Shown one piece after another: positions 25,305 through 33,953 of a stretch of DNA of 64,000 nucleotides. The notes below the pieces were generated by a model, which was given only the letters and a program-made list of their open reading frames with translations, had not been told where the DNA came from and made no database searches. This DNA is from JAPSGB01 sp963775185. GTDB lineage: Bacteria; Myxococcota_A; Polyangia; Polyangiales; Polyangiaceae. Location of the stretch: the NCBI GenBank assembly GCA_963775185.1, contig CAVZIE010000031.1, forward strand, positions 124,001 to 188,000. The letters run 5' to 3'. Position numbers and translations under genes: made by a program. Numbering within the stretch: the first letter of the stretch is position 1; the number at the start of each line of letters is the position of its first letter.

Positions 25305-26108
25305 ATGGCTCGCAAGGTCGCGCTCGTGGATCCCGTCCTCGGTCCGTTGACCGACGACCAGCTCACGCCCGACGTGCGGGTGTACCAGCGCGCCAAGGGG
25401 CATCGCTTCTCGTCGGACGACGTGGCCACGGCGTTCTTCGCGTGGCGAGCCCGGCCCGACGCGCGACGCGTGATCGATCTCGGTTGCGGGCTCGGCTCGG
25501 TGCTGCTCTTGCTCGCGTGGAAGATGCCCGAGGCGTCGTTCGTGGGGGTCGAGGCCCAGGCTCCGAGCTTCTCGCTGCTCGAGCAGAACGTCGCGCGGAG
25601 CGGCTTCGGCGCACGCGTCGCGATCGTTCACGGCGACCTGCGCGACGCCGGCCTCGCGGGCGCCGAGCGCGGAGCGTTCGATCTGGTTACCGGAACTCCT
25701 CCGTATTTCCCGCAGAGCACGGCGCTCGACGCGCTGGACGCCCAGCGCGCGCAGGCGCGCATCGAGTACCGCGGGGGCGTGGAGGCGTATGTGGCGGCCG
25801 CTGCGAGGCTGCTTTCCGCGGCGGGGGCGATGGTGGTCTGTGGTGACGCGCGCAGCGAGTCGCGCGTGGAGCGCGCGGCTGCCGACGCCGGGCTCCACGT
25901 CCGGGCCGCGCGCGGGGTCGTGCCGCGCGCGGGGCGCGCGCCGCTGTTCTCGGTGTGGGAGCTCACGCGAGCGGCGGGCGAGCTCGTTCGTTCGACGCTC
26001 GCGCTTCGCGATGAAGCGGGCGCGCCCACGAGCGCCGCGGACGCGCTCCGGGTGTTCTCCGGGTTTCCGTCGGCGCGCCCGGGCTCGCGCGCCGCCCCGC
26101 TCGCGTAG
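25305..26108 (+). CDS. TrmN6-like tRNA(Val) adenine N6-methyltransferase
   Basis: A 267-residue methyltransferase. YQRAKGHRFSSDDVATAFF matches the N-terminal signature of the tRNA1(Val) A37 N6-methyltransferase family. VIDLGCGLGSVLLLLAWKMP is motif I, VGVEAQAPSFSLLEQNV motif II, and TGTPPYFPQ corresponds to the catalytic (N/D)PPY motif with Thr in the first position, as in several family members. The C-terminal residues are low complexity. Downstream, before a convergent gene, lie three tandem hairpin units. Confidence 0.82.
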   Translation: MARKVALVDPVLGPLTDDQLTPDVRVYQRAKGHRFSSDDVATAFFAWRARPDARRVIDLGCGLGSVLLLLAWKMPEASFVGVEAQAPSFSLLEQNVARSGFGARVAIVHGDLRDAGLAGAERGAFDLVTGTPPYFPQSTALDALDAQRAQARIEYRGGVEAYVAAAARLLSAAGAMVVCGDARSESRVERAAADAGLHVRAARGVVPRAGRAPLFSVWELTRAAGELVRSTLALRDEAGAPTSAADALRVFSGFPSARPGSRAAPLA

Positions 26109-26134
26109 CGGCGAGCCTCGTCGCCCGCGTCGGT

Positions 26135-26350
26135 CCTCGGGGGGCCTAGACCCCCCGCAGCTTGCTTCGCAACTGCTCCCCCCGCCGCCTGCGGCGGGCT
26201 CGCCAGGTCTCGGGGGGTCTTGACCCCCGCAGCTTGCTTCGCAACTGCTCCCCCCGCCGCCTGCGGCGGGCTCGCCAGGTCTCGGGGGGTCTTGACCCCC
26301 GCAGCTTGCTTCGCAACTGCTCCCCCCGCCGCCTGCGGCGGGCTCGCTCC
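26135..26350. repeat. Three tandem 72-bp hairpin-rich units
   Basis: The unit recurs at exactly 72 bases (GCAGCTTGC at 26157, 26229 and 26301). Each contains two near-perfect stem-loops: GGGGGTC-TT-GACCCCC and CCCGCCGC-CT-GCGGCGGG, plus a weaker GCAG...CTGC palindrome. The first copy varies slightly at its left edge. The units sit between the convergent ends of the methyltransferase and lipoprotein genes. The length is a multiple of three, so spurious open frames cross it. Confidence 0.9.
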
Positions 26351-26355
26351 GCTCG

Positions 26356-26390
26356 CTGAGAGCATGAGCAATACTTGCTCACGCTCTCAG
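26356..26390. terminator. Bidirectional hairpin between convergent genes
   Basis: CTGAGAGCATGAGCAA and TTGCTCACGCTCTCAG pair at 15 of 16 positions around a 3-base loop. It overlaps the stop codon of the reverse-strand lipoprotein gene and closes the triple repeat. No long U-tract flanks it, so the termination role is inferred from position. Confidence 0.65.
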
Positions 26391-27496
26391 TGCACGGTCG
26401 CGACGGGGTACTCGCTGTCGGTGCGCGGGTACAGCTCCAGGTACTTCGAGGTCGGAGACGCCGTCGGGCTGAACAGCCCGAACACGCCGGTGACCGACGT
26501 GAAGTCGTGGACCGCGCCCTGGGTCAGGCCGGTGAACGCGCCGCTCGCGAGGAAATACGGGCTCAGGCTCACGATGCTGCCGGGCCCGGCGTCGACGAAC
26601 ACGCCGGTGGACCAGAGGCCGAACGTCTCCGCTGGCAGCGCGGGCTTGCCCGAGACGCTCGTGATCTGGACCAACAGCGGCCCGACGCTGTCCTCGTACG
26701 CCGTCAGCGTGAGATCGGAGAGCGCGACGTCGACCGGCTGTGGCGTTCCCGAGCCGACGACCTTGCCGCAGCCGCGGAGCTGCAGGTTCACTTCGAGCAG
26801 TAGCTCGTTCTGGCTGTTCAGGTTGTAGCGCCAGGCGAACGCGTCCACGTCGAGCTTGTCGCCGACGCCGATGCCGACGAAGTGCGACGCGGTGTTCGCC
26901 GACACGAACAGCTTGAGCGCCTGCTGCGATCCCGCGGCGAGATCCGCGTAGCTCTCTGCTTGCTGCACGAAGATCTGGCACGCCGTCCCGGCGACGCAGC
27001 CGCCCTTCGAGATCGCCGTGACGAACACGCCGGGCACCCAGACCTCGGTCGGCGTCGTTGGATCGGCTTGCCAGATCTCGTGGATCGACTTCTGCACGGC
27101 GCCTGGCTCCGGCGCGTCGCACGTGGGCCAGCCCGGCCCCGCGTCTGCGCCCGCGCTTCCCGACGCGCCCGCGCTTCCCGACGCGCCCGCGCTTCCCGAC
27201 GCGCCCGCGCTTCCCGACGCGCCCGCGCTTCCCGACGCGCCCGCGCTTCCCGACGCGCCCGCGCTTCCGCCGCTGCCCGCCGCGGCGTCGCTGCCGGCGC
27301 TTCCCGACGTGCCGGCGCTTCCCGATGTGCCGGCGCTTCCCGACGTGCCGGCGCTTCCCGACGTGCCGGCGCTTCCCGACGTGCCGGCGGCGGCGTCGCT
27401 GCCGCTGCTGCCACCCGAACCGCCGCCGTCGGAGCCGCCGCTCGAGCACGCCGCGGCGACCACCGCACCAAGAACCAAGAAATGATGCAAACGCAT
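26387..27496 (-). CDS. Unknown lipoprotein with GTSGSA/GASGSA repeat linker
   Basis: A 369-residue lipoprotein (signal MRLHHFLVLGAVVAAACSS). Residues about 28-105 are tandem 5-residue repeats (GTSGSA, then GASGSA) encoded by 15-bp DNA repeats at 27150-27400. The globular part has ISKGGCVAGTACQIFVQQ, IGVGDKLDVDAFAWRYN and VNLQLRGCGKVVGSG, a pattern that reads like an OB-fold-type beta barrel; four cysteines may form disulfides. No enzyme motif is visible. Likely a surface protein held away from the membrane by the repeat stalk. Confidence 0.7.
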   Translation of the reverse strand: MRLHHFLVLGAVVAAACSSGGSDGGGSGGSSGSDAAAGTSGSAGTSGSAGTSGSAGTSGSAGTSGSAGSDAAAGSGGSAGASGSAGASGSAGASGSAGASGSAGASGSAGASGSAGADAGPGWPTCDAPEPGAVQKSIHEIWQADPTTPTEVWVPGVFVTAISKGGCVAGTACQIFVQQAESYADLAAGSQQALKLFVSANTASHFVGIGVGDKLDVDAFAWRYNLNSQNELLLEVNLQLRGCGKVVGSGTPQPVDVALSDLTLTAYEDSVGPLLVQITSVSGKPALPAETFGLWSTGVFVDAGPGSIVSLSPYFLASGAFTGLTQGAVHDFTSVTGVFGLFSPTASPTSKYLELYPRTDSEYPVATVH

Positions 27497-27650
27497 GGCG
27501 GCGGAAGCTAGCAGCACACCGGCGGAATTTTCTAGCCGTGGCGCCTTCGCCCGCGCGCTTGAGCCCGGCCAATCACCGCAGCCCGGCGACCCCTCGACGC
27601 GCCGCCGTGAACCGCCCCAGCGCGCGTCCGCGTTCCCCCGGGAAGCGCGG

Positions 27651-27669
27651 TTCCGCGCCGCTCCGGCAA
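27651..27669 (-). repeat. Palindromic element, reverse core, degenerate
   Basis: TTCCGCGCCGCTCCGGCAAT: two substitutions in the core, intact CCGGCAAT flank. Confidence 0.65.
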
Positions 27670-27789
27670 TAAATGCCAAAGCATTCCGCGTGCATATGGG
27701 CGTTTCGACGCATCGGGCCGGATTCGGGCTAGAATCCTCCCTGGGCTGGTCGCGGGCGGGCGCTACTCGACCCACTGGAGAGGTGTCGA

Positions 27790-28921
27790 ATGAGAAACCG
27801 GGCGATTGGAATTTCCTTGGGCGTGGTGGGGGCGCTGGCGCTCGCCGCAGCGTGCGGCGGCGGCGACGGCGGCGGCTCGTCGATTGGCGCTGGCGGCGGT
27901 GCGGCCAGCGGCAACACCGGTGGGTCGGGCGCGGGCTTCGGCACCGGCGGAATCCAGCGGCGGCTTCGGGACGGGCGGCGGCTTCGGCACCGGCGGCAGT
28001 GCGGCCGACGGCGGGCTCAACGCCGACTCGGCGTGCGCCAACGAGACCGTCACCGCGGAGCAGATCCCCGTGGCCATGTACATCATGCTGGACAAGTCCG
28101 GCAGCATGAAGGGCCAGAAGTGGACGGACACGCGGACCGGCATCCAGACCTTCGTCAACGATCCGGGCTCGGCCGGCATCAAGGTCGCGCTGCAGTACTT
28201 CCCGGGCTCCGGCCAGTGCGACGGCACGGGCTACGACACGCCGGCGGTGGCGATGGGCGCGCTGCCCGGGAACGCCGGAGCGGTCATGAGCTCGCTCAAC
28301 GCCACTACCCCGAACGGCAACACGCCGACCGAGGGCGCGCTGAACGGGCTCGAGAAGTTCTGCAAGGCGTACATGGCGCAGCACCCGCAGGAGAAGTGCG
28401 TCGGCCTGATCGTCACCGACGGTCAGCCGAACGGCTGCGACGGGAGCCCGGGGACGCTCACTGGGATTTGTTCCGACGCGTTCAACAACGCGCCCTCCGA
28501 GCCGATCTTCGTCATGGGCATGAGCGGCGCGGACTTCAACCTGCTCGACCAGCTGGCCGTGGCGGGCGGAACCGGACCGAAGGCGTACGACGTGTCGTCG
28601 GGCGGCGCGGCGCAGTTCGCGGCGGCGCTGCAGAACGTGGCCGGCAAGCTGCTCTCTTGCGACTACGCCATGCCGACCACCGACGGCGGTAACGTCAACC
28701 CGAAGTCGATCATCATCAACTTCACCGACAGCTCCGGAACGACGAAGCTGACGCTGGTCGCCAACCAGGGCGCGTGCGGCGCCAGCGGCGGCTTCTACTA
28801 CGACGATCCGACGAACCCGACGAAGATCACGCTCTGCCCCTCGACGTGCAACTCGGTGCAGGGCACGGACAAGGGCACGATCGAGATCCTCCTCGATTGC
28901 ACCAAGCTCGGGCCGGCGTAA
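27790..28921 (+). CDS. VWA-domain lipoprotein (frame broken once near 27952)
   Basis: Corrected length about 376 residues. MRNRAIGISLGVVGALALAAACGG is a lipoprotein signal; a Gly-rich linker follows, in which one extra A at 27951-27952 shifts the frame (GTGG then SSGGFGTGGGFGTGGSA). The von Willebrand A domain starts at VAMYIMLDKSGSM, a complete MIDAS DxSxS motif, with GNTPTEGAL supplying the MIDAS Thr and LIVTDGQPN the Asp. Cysteine pairs lie in the C-terminal third. Metal-dependent adhesion or protein binding at the cell surface is likely by family. ATG 27790 follows GGAGAGGTGTCGA. Confidence 0.8.
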
Positions 28922-28929
28922 CCGGCCTC

Positions 28930-29376
28930 ATGCAGCGGCTCGGCCTCGCGCTGGTGGCGCTCGTCGCGTTGCTCGGGTGTCGCTTCCTCGGACACCAGAG
29001 CACCGAAGGGAGCGACGCCGGCGCGGAGCCTTCCGCGATCGCGCCGGCCGACACGCCGCCGTCCGGGGCGTCCGATCCTGCGGCGGCGAGCGCGACGGCC
29101 ACCGCGACGCCGACCGCGACCGCGACCGCGACCGCGACCGCCAAGCCGACGGCGAGCGCGCCGGCGAGTGCAAGTGCGGCCCCGTCGGCAAGCGCATCGC
29201 CGACCGCGACGGCTCCGGCCATGCCCCAGCCGCCCTCGCCGGCGTGTCTCGCCAAGTGTCAGGGCGCGATGCAGGCGTGCCTCACGCCCACCCTGGTAGA
29301 CGGCGGATTTCCGAAGCCGCCCGATCCCACGAAGTGCAAGGCAGCGTTCGACGCGTGCACCGCCGCCTGCAAGTGA
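28930..29376 (+). CDS. Small lipoprotein with Thr-Ala hexanucleotide-repeat linker
   Basis: A 148-residue protein eight bases after the VWA gene, so probably co-transcribed. The signal MQRLGLALVALVALLGC ends in a lipobox. The linker consists of Ala-Thr repeats encoded by an exact GCGACC-type hexamer run near 29106-29142, followed by ASAPASASAAPSASASP. The C-terminus has five cysteines (CLAKCQGAMQAC, KCKAAFDACTAAC) likely to form a small disulfide knot. Unknown function. Confidence 0.7.
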   Translation: MQRLGLALVALVALLGCRFLGHQSTEGSDAGAEPSAIAPADTPPSGASDPAAASATATATPTATATATATAKPTASAPASASAAPSASASPTATAPAMPQPPSPACLAKCQGAMQACLTPTLVDGGFPKPPDPTKCKAAFDACTAACK

Positions 29377-29382
29377 TCGAGG

Positions 29383-29438
29383 GATTGTCGTCACGGCGCG
29401 GAATCCCGAAAAGCGGGATACCGCGCCGGATCGGCAAA
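29383..29438. repeat. Dispersed palindromic element, near-complete hairpin copy
   Basis: Left arm GGCGCGGAATCCCG (29395-29408) and right arm CGGGATACCGCGCC (29414-29427) pair at 13 of 14 positions around AAAAG, followed by GGATCGGCAA. This copy shows that the half copies elsewhere derive from a palindrome of about 50 bp. It lies between the convergent ends of the small lipoprotein and the acyl-CoA dehydrogenase. Confidence 0.8.
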
Positions 29439-29449
29439 CCAGAACAGCG

Positions 29450-31288
29450 CTAGACGGTGGCGAACGCGGCGTCGGGGATGTCGAGCGCGCTCTTGTCGCC
29501 GCTGGCGAGCATCTGCGCTGCAGCGGGGACGTCGGGCAGCACGTTGTGCGCGAAGTAGACCGCCGCGTGGCGCTTGCCCTCGTAGAACGCGCGGTCCGGG
29601 TCCGAAGCGTCGAGCTTGTCCAGCTTGGCGAGGGAGATGGCAGCCTGGTCGAGCAAGAGCCAACCGACGGTGAGCTCGCTCATCATTTTCAGGAAGCGGT
29701 TCGCGGCCAGCGGCACGCGCTCCATCTCCCCGCCCTGGAACCAACCGAGGAACTGCATCGCCGAGCCGGCGACGGCTTCGTGCGCCTTCGACAGCAGCGC
29801 TACGCTGGGACCGAGCACGGCGTCGCTCTTGTTCCTTTCGACGAAGGCGGCGATGTCGCCGAGGAACGCCTGCATGTGCGCGCTGCCCGCGGCGGGTAGC
29901 TTGCGGGCGACCAGGTCGAGCGCCTGGATGTGGTTCGTGCCTTCGTAGATGCTGAAGATCTTCGCGTCGCGGCAGTATTGTTCCACCGGGAAATCGCGGG
30001 TGTAGCCCACGCCGCCGTGGACCTGGATCGCGGTCTCGCAGATGCGGAACGCCTGGTCCGACGCGTACGCCTTGCACAGCGGGGTCAAGAGCTCCACCTG
30101 GCCCATCTCGCGCGCCGCCGCTTCGTCGTCCTTGCCTTCCAGGGCGTACTTGCGATCCATGTGCACGGCGCACTTGGCGATCATCGCGCGGATGCCCTCG
30201 ACGCGCGCCTTCATGTCGAGCAGCATGCGGCGCACGTCCGGGTGCTCGATGATGGCCACGCGGGGCGCGTCCGGGTCGCGGAACGCCTTGACGTTCGGGC
30301 CTTGCTTGCGGTCGCGCGCATACTCGAGCGCGTTCAGGTACGCCGTGGCGGCGATGCCAAGGCCCTGGAGCGCCACGCCGATGCGCGCGTAGTTCATCAT
30401 CTGGAACATCTGGCGCATGCCGCGCATCTCTTCGGTGCCGCACAGCTCGCCGACGCAAGCGTCGTCGTCGCCGAACACGAGCTGCGCGGTCGACGAGCCG
30501 TTGATGCCCATCTTGTGCTCGATGCCGGCGACCTTCACGTCGTTGCGCTCGCCGGCGGAGCCGTCGGCGTTGACGCGGTATTTCGGCACGATGAACAGCG
30601 ACAGCCCCTTGGTGCCGGGCAGCGCGTTCTCGGTGCGCGCGAGCACCATGTGCACGATGTTCTCGGTGATGTCCTGGTCGCCGCCGCTGATGAAGACCTT
30701 CGTGCCCGTGATGTTGTACGTCCCGTCCGCGTTCTTCTTGGCGAAGGTCTTGGCCGCGCCGACGTCCGAGCCCGCTTCGGATTCGGTCAGGCACATCGTG
30801 CCGGACCACACGCCGCCGTACATATTGTGGCAGTAGCGCTCGCGCTGATCCGGCGTGCCGAAGGACTCGATCAGCTCGGCCGCGCCGATGGTGAGCCCGG
30901 GGTACATGTCGAACGCGGTGTTCGCGCCGCTCGTGATCTCGTTGGCGATGGCGCTGAGCCCGCGCGGTCCGCCCTGGCCGCCGAACTCTGGATCGACCAG
31001 TAGGCTCTTGAAGCCGGCTTCGTAGAGCTTCTGCCACGCTTCCTTGAAGCCGGCGGGCGTCTTCACCTGGCCGTCTTCAAGCGTGCAGCCGTCGTCACCG
31101 ACGGTATTCAGTGGGCCGAGCACCTCGGTCGCGAAGCGGTACACCTCGGCGATGGTCAGCTTGACCTCCTCCTCGCCCCAGTCCTGGTACGGCTCCTTGC
31201 CGAGCAGATCGCCTAGTCCGAGCTGCTCGAACAGAACGAAATGACAGTCGCGCAGGTCAGCCTTGTAGCGGTTGATGGGTTGGGCCAC
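29450..31288 (-). CDS. Acyl-CoA dehydrogenase (long form, FadE/AcdA-like)
   Basis: A 612-residue FAD enzyme for the first oxidation step of fatty-acid beta-oxidation. MCLTESEAGSDVGAAKT is the FAD/substrate loop, QVHGGVGYTRDFPVEQYCRDAKIFSIYEGTNHIQALDL the C-terminal signature, with the glutamate of IYEGT at the usual catalytic-base position. The extra C-terminal domain of about 120 residues (FNGx-type helical bundle ending PDAAFATV) fits the roughly 600-residue subfamily rather than the 380-residue classic form. ATG 31288 gives MAQPINRYKADLRDCHFVLFEQ, a typical start for this subfamily. It is transcribed alone. Confidence 0.93.
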   Translation of the reverse strand: MAQPINRYKADLRDCHFVLFEQLGLGDLLGKEPYQDWGEEEVKLTIAEVYRFATEVLGPLNTVGDDGCTLEDGQVKTPAGFKEAWQKLYEAGFKSLLVDPEFGGQGGPRGLSAIANEITSGANTAFDMYPGLTIGAAELIESFGTPDQRERYCHNMYGGVWSGTMCLTESEAGSDVGAAKTFAKKNADGTYNITGTKVFISGGDQDITENIVHMVLARTENALPGTKGLSLFIVPKYRVNADGSAGERNDVKVAGIEHKMGINGSSTAQLVFGDDDACVGELCGTEEMRGMRQMFQMMNYARIGVALQGLGIAATAYLNALEYARDRKQGPNVKAFRDPDAPRVAIIEHPDVRRMLLDMKARVEGIRAMIAKCAVHMDRKYALEGKDDEAAAREMGQVELLTPLCKAYASDQAFRICETAIQVHGGVGYTRDFPVEQYCRDAKIFSIYEGTNHIQALDLVARKLPAAGSAHMQAFLGDIAAFVERNKSDAVLGPSVALLSKAHEAVAGSAMQFLGWFQGGEMERVPLAANRFLKMMSELTVGWLLLDQAAISLAKLDKLDASDPDRAFYEGKRHAAVYFAHNVLPDVPAAAQMLASGDKSALDIPDAAFATV

Positions 31289-31553
31289 AGCCGTTCTCCT
31301 GACAAGGGTGGTCCCCCCACTTCCGAGCCGCCGACGCCTGCTTGCCGCACTGCGTCGAAGTCAAGATAGCGAAGAACCACAAGCCCGCAAGGGTTTTCAC
31401 GCGGCCGGCTGACGTCTGTCGGCTGGCGCGCACGCGGGGAGATCGCGATCGATCGGGTCGTACAACGGCTGCGGGGCACCCTGGCGCCGATTTGCGCTCC
31501 GGTGTAGCACCCGTCTTCCGGGGGTCGGGCCCCGCTCACTTCGAGGACTTCGC

Positions 31554-33896
31554 ATGCTGCTCGCACGTCGGCTCTCACTCGTTGCAATGGCTCTGGCGAT
31601 CGCGACCCCCGCGTGCGGTGGTGGCGACTCGTCGAATGGCGGGAGCGGCGCATCCGGCGGGAGCGCCGGCGCGTCGGGCGGATCCGGCGGAGGCGCCGGC
31701 GCGTCGGGCGGATCCGGCGGGAGCGCCGGCACGTCGGGCAGTGGCGGCACGTCGGGCAGCGGCGGCACGTCGGGCAACGGCGGCACGTCGGGCAACGGCG
31801 GCACGTCGGGCAGCGGCGGCGCGGCCGGAATGGACGGGGGCGCCGGCGCGTCGGGCAGCGGCGGCAGCGCGGGTGCGTCGGGCAGCGGCGGCAGCGCGGG
31901 TGCGTCGGGCAGCGGCGGCAGCGCGGGTGCGTCGGGCAGCGGCGGCAGCGCGGGTGCGTCGGGCAGCGGCGGCAGCGCGGGCGCGTCGGGCAGCGGCGGA
32001 ACGGGCGGCAGCGGCGGAACGGGCGGCAACCCCGGCGGCCCGTGCACGGCCGGCGCGCGGCGTTGCACGACCGGCAACGGCGTCGAGATCTGCAACTCCA
32101 GCGGGACGGCGTGGCTCTACCTGCAGACGTGCGCGATCTCGTGCTCCCAGGGCCTGTGCACCGGCGCGTGCAACCCGGGCGAGACGCGCTGCAACGGCGC
32201 CAAGGTCGAGCAGTGCGACTCGAGCGGCGCGGCGTGGTCCACCACGGACACGTGCAGCACCTTCTGCGACGCCACGACCGCGCAGTGCGCGCTGCCGGGT
32301 CTCGACGTGACCAGCAACATGAACCTCGACGGCGTCGTCGTGGTCAAGGGCTCCGCCGTGATCCACTCCGGCGCGACGCTCAGCTCGCCCACCGGCGATC
32401 TGACGATCATCGCCGACTCGATCACGGTGGAGAACGGCGGCTCGATCGTGGTCGCGCCGACGGGCATGGGCAGCGGCGCGGGCACCGACGGCAAGTACTA
32501 CTACGTGGGCTCGCCGAGCTACACGTACTACGCCGCCGGTGGCGGCGGCGGCGCCCACGCCAACAACGGCGGCAACGGCACGTACGGCGCCAGCTCGTCG
32601 CACGGCGGCGTGGGCGGCTCCGCGTACGGGCTCGCGACGGACTTCGTCGTGTATCCGGGCGCGCCCGGGGGCAACGGTGCCGCACAGAACGTCACCGGCG
32701 GCGGCGCGGCGGGCGGCAAGGGCGGCGGCGTGCTGCGCTTGATCGCGCCGACGATCGACATGGCCGGCCAGATCTCCGCCAACGGCGAGGACGGAAAGAA
32801 CTCGACGTCGACTTCGAACTACATCGCGGCGGGCGGTGGCGGATCCGGCGGCGGCGTGCTGCTCGCCGCTGACCACCTCGGCTTCACCGGCGCGATCTCC
32901 GTCGCGAAGGGCTCTGGCGGTACCGTCGGCAGCAGCTATCACGGCGGCGCCGGGGGCAACGGCTCCGACGGCCGGGCCAAGCTGCTGTACGGCGTGTCGA
33001 ACACGCTCACCGGCTCCGTCGTCGGCGCCAGGACGGAGGATCTGCTTCCGCCTCTGACGATCACGTCGGCGACGCACCCCGACTCGTCGCTGGTCTACAA
33101 CGACGACTTCACGGACTTCTCGCTGACCTGGAACCAACCGTTCCCCAGCGTGCAGGGCTACTACCAGCTCGTGAACACGACGAACTCCACCGTCCCCACG
33201 CCCAGCAACGCCCAGTTCCTGGCGGCCGAGAACCTCACCGTCGATCGTACCGACGTGGTGCAGGGCGACAACTTCTTCCACATCGTCCCCGTGGACGGCA
33301 ACAGCGTCGTGGGCGGCGTGCAGGGCTGGTTCAAGCTGCAGCTCAACACCGTGCCGCCCACCGTCACGTCGTCGAGCCACCCGACCACCGCGTGGACCGC
33401 CAACAACACCGTGTTCTACGCCTGGACGTTCCCGGTGCCGGACGCCAGCGTGGTCGGCGCGTACTACGTGCGCGACGAGTACGCGAACACCGTGCCGACC
33501 AAGAGCGACACCTTCAAGCCCATCTCGCAGAAGCAGCAGATCCTCTCGAACCTGCCGGACGGCGTGTGGTTCTTCCACCTGGTGAGCATGGACACCCATG
33601 GGTACCTGACGAAGCAGGCCGCGCACTACCAGGTTCGTATCGGCACCGATCCGGGCGCCGGCACGCTGCTCGGCCAGGTGATCGACGGCGGCTCCCAGCC
33701 GATCGACGGCGCCACCATCACCGTCAACCGCGGCCTGTTCACCGGGACCACGAACAGCACCGGCAACTACAACATGCAGAACGTGATCGTCGGCAGCTGG
33801 GAGGTCACGGCGACCAAGGTGCCGTACGCCCCGGTCGTGAAGATGGCCACGGTGACCGCCGGTAACTCGACCACCGTCAACTTCACCCTCCAGTAG
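31554..33896 (+). CDS. Large surface lipoprotein with GSGG repeat stalk and carboxypeptidase-regulatory-like tail
   Basis: A 780-residue lipoprotein (LVAMALAIATPACGGG). Residues about 25-165 are tandem Gly/Ser/Ala repeats from 12-18-bp DNA units. Two short Cys-rich modules follow (CTAGARRCTTGNGVEICNSSG and CNPGETRCNGAKVEQCDSSG, one repeat of about 45 residues each). A glycine-rich beta-helix-like region with YYAAGGGGGAHANNGGNG comes next, then three beta-sandwich-like segments, and a C-terminal carboxypeptidase regulatory-like domain (LLGQVIDGGSQPIDGATITV ... STGNYNMQNVIVGSWEVTATK). No enzyme site; probably adhesion or matrix. Confidence 0.8.
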   Translation: MLLARRLSLVAMALAIATPACGGGDSSNGGSGASGGSAGASGGSGGGAGASGGSGGSAGTSGSGGTSGSGGTSGNGGTSGNGGTSGSGGAAGMDGGAGASGSGGSAGASGSGGSAGASGSGGSAGASGSGGSAGASGSGGSAGASGSGGTGGSGGTGGNPGGPCTAGARRCTTGNGVEICNSSGTAWLYLQTCAISCSQGLCTGACNPGETRCNGAKVEQCDSSGAAWSTTDTCSTFCDATTAQCALPGLDVTSNMNLDGVVVVKGSAVIHSGATLSSPTGDLTIIADSITVENGGSIVVAPTGMGSGAGTDGKYYYVGSPSYTYYAAGGGGGAHANNGGNGTYGASSSHGGVGGSAYGLATDFVVYPGAPGGNGAAQNVTGGGAAGGKGGGVLRLIAPTIDMAGQISANGEDGKNSTSTSNYIAAGGGGSGGGVLLAADHLGFTGAISVAKGSGGTVGSSYHGGAGGNGSDGRAKLLYGVSNTLTGSVVGARTEDLLPPLTITSATHPDSSLVYNDDFTDFSLTWNQPFPSVQGYYQLVNTTNSTVPTPSNAQFLAAENLTVDRTDVVQGDNFFHIVPVDGNSVVGGVQGWFKLQLNTVPPTVTSSSHPTTAWTANNTVFYAWTFPVPDASVVGAYYVRDEYANTVPTKSDTFKPISQKQQILSNLPDGVWFFHLVSMDTHGYLTKQAAHYQVRIGTDPGAGTLLGQVIDGGSQPIDGATITVNRGLFTGTTNSTGNYNMQNVIVGSWEVTATKVPYAPVVKMATVTAGNSTTVNFTLQ

Positions 33897-33922
33897 AGAT
33901 CTGCCCGCCGGAGGGGATTGCC

Positions 33923-33936
33923 GGTCCGGCGCGGAA
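33923..33936 (+). repeat. Palindromic element, forward core
   Basis: Exact core, preceded by GGGATTGCC, 18 bases before the isocitrate dehydrogenase ATG. Confidence 0.9.
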
Positions 33937-33953
33937 GCGCGAGGCTCGGCTGC

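Noticed and set aside
26135..26350. CRISPR-like array
   Set aside because: Three units of 72 bases are contiguous without unique spacers and consist of hairpins; no cas genes are present.
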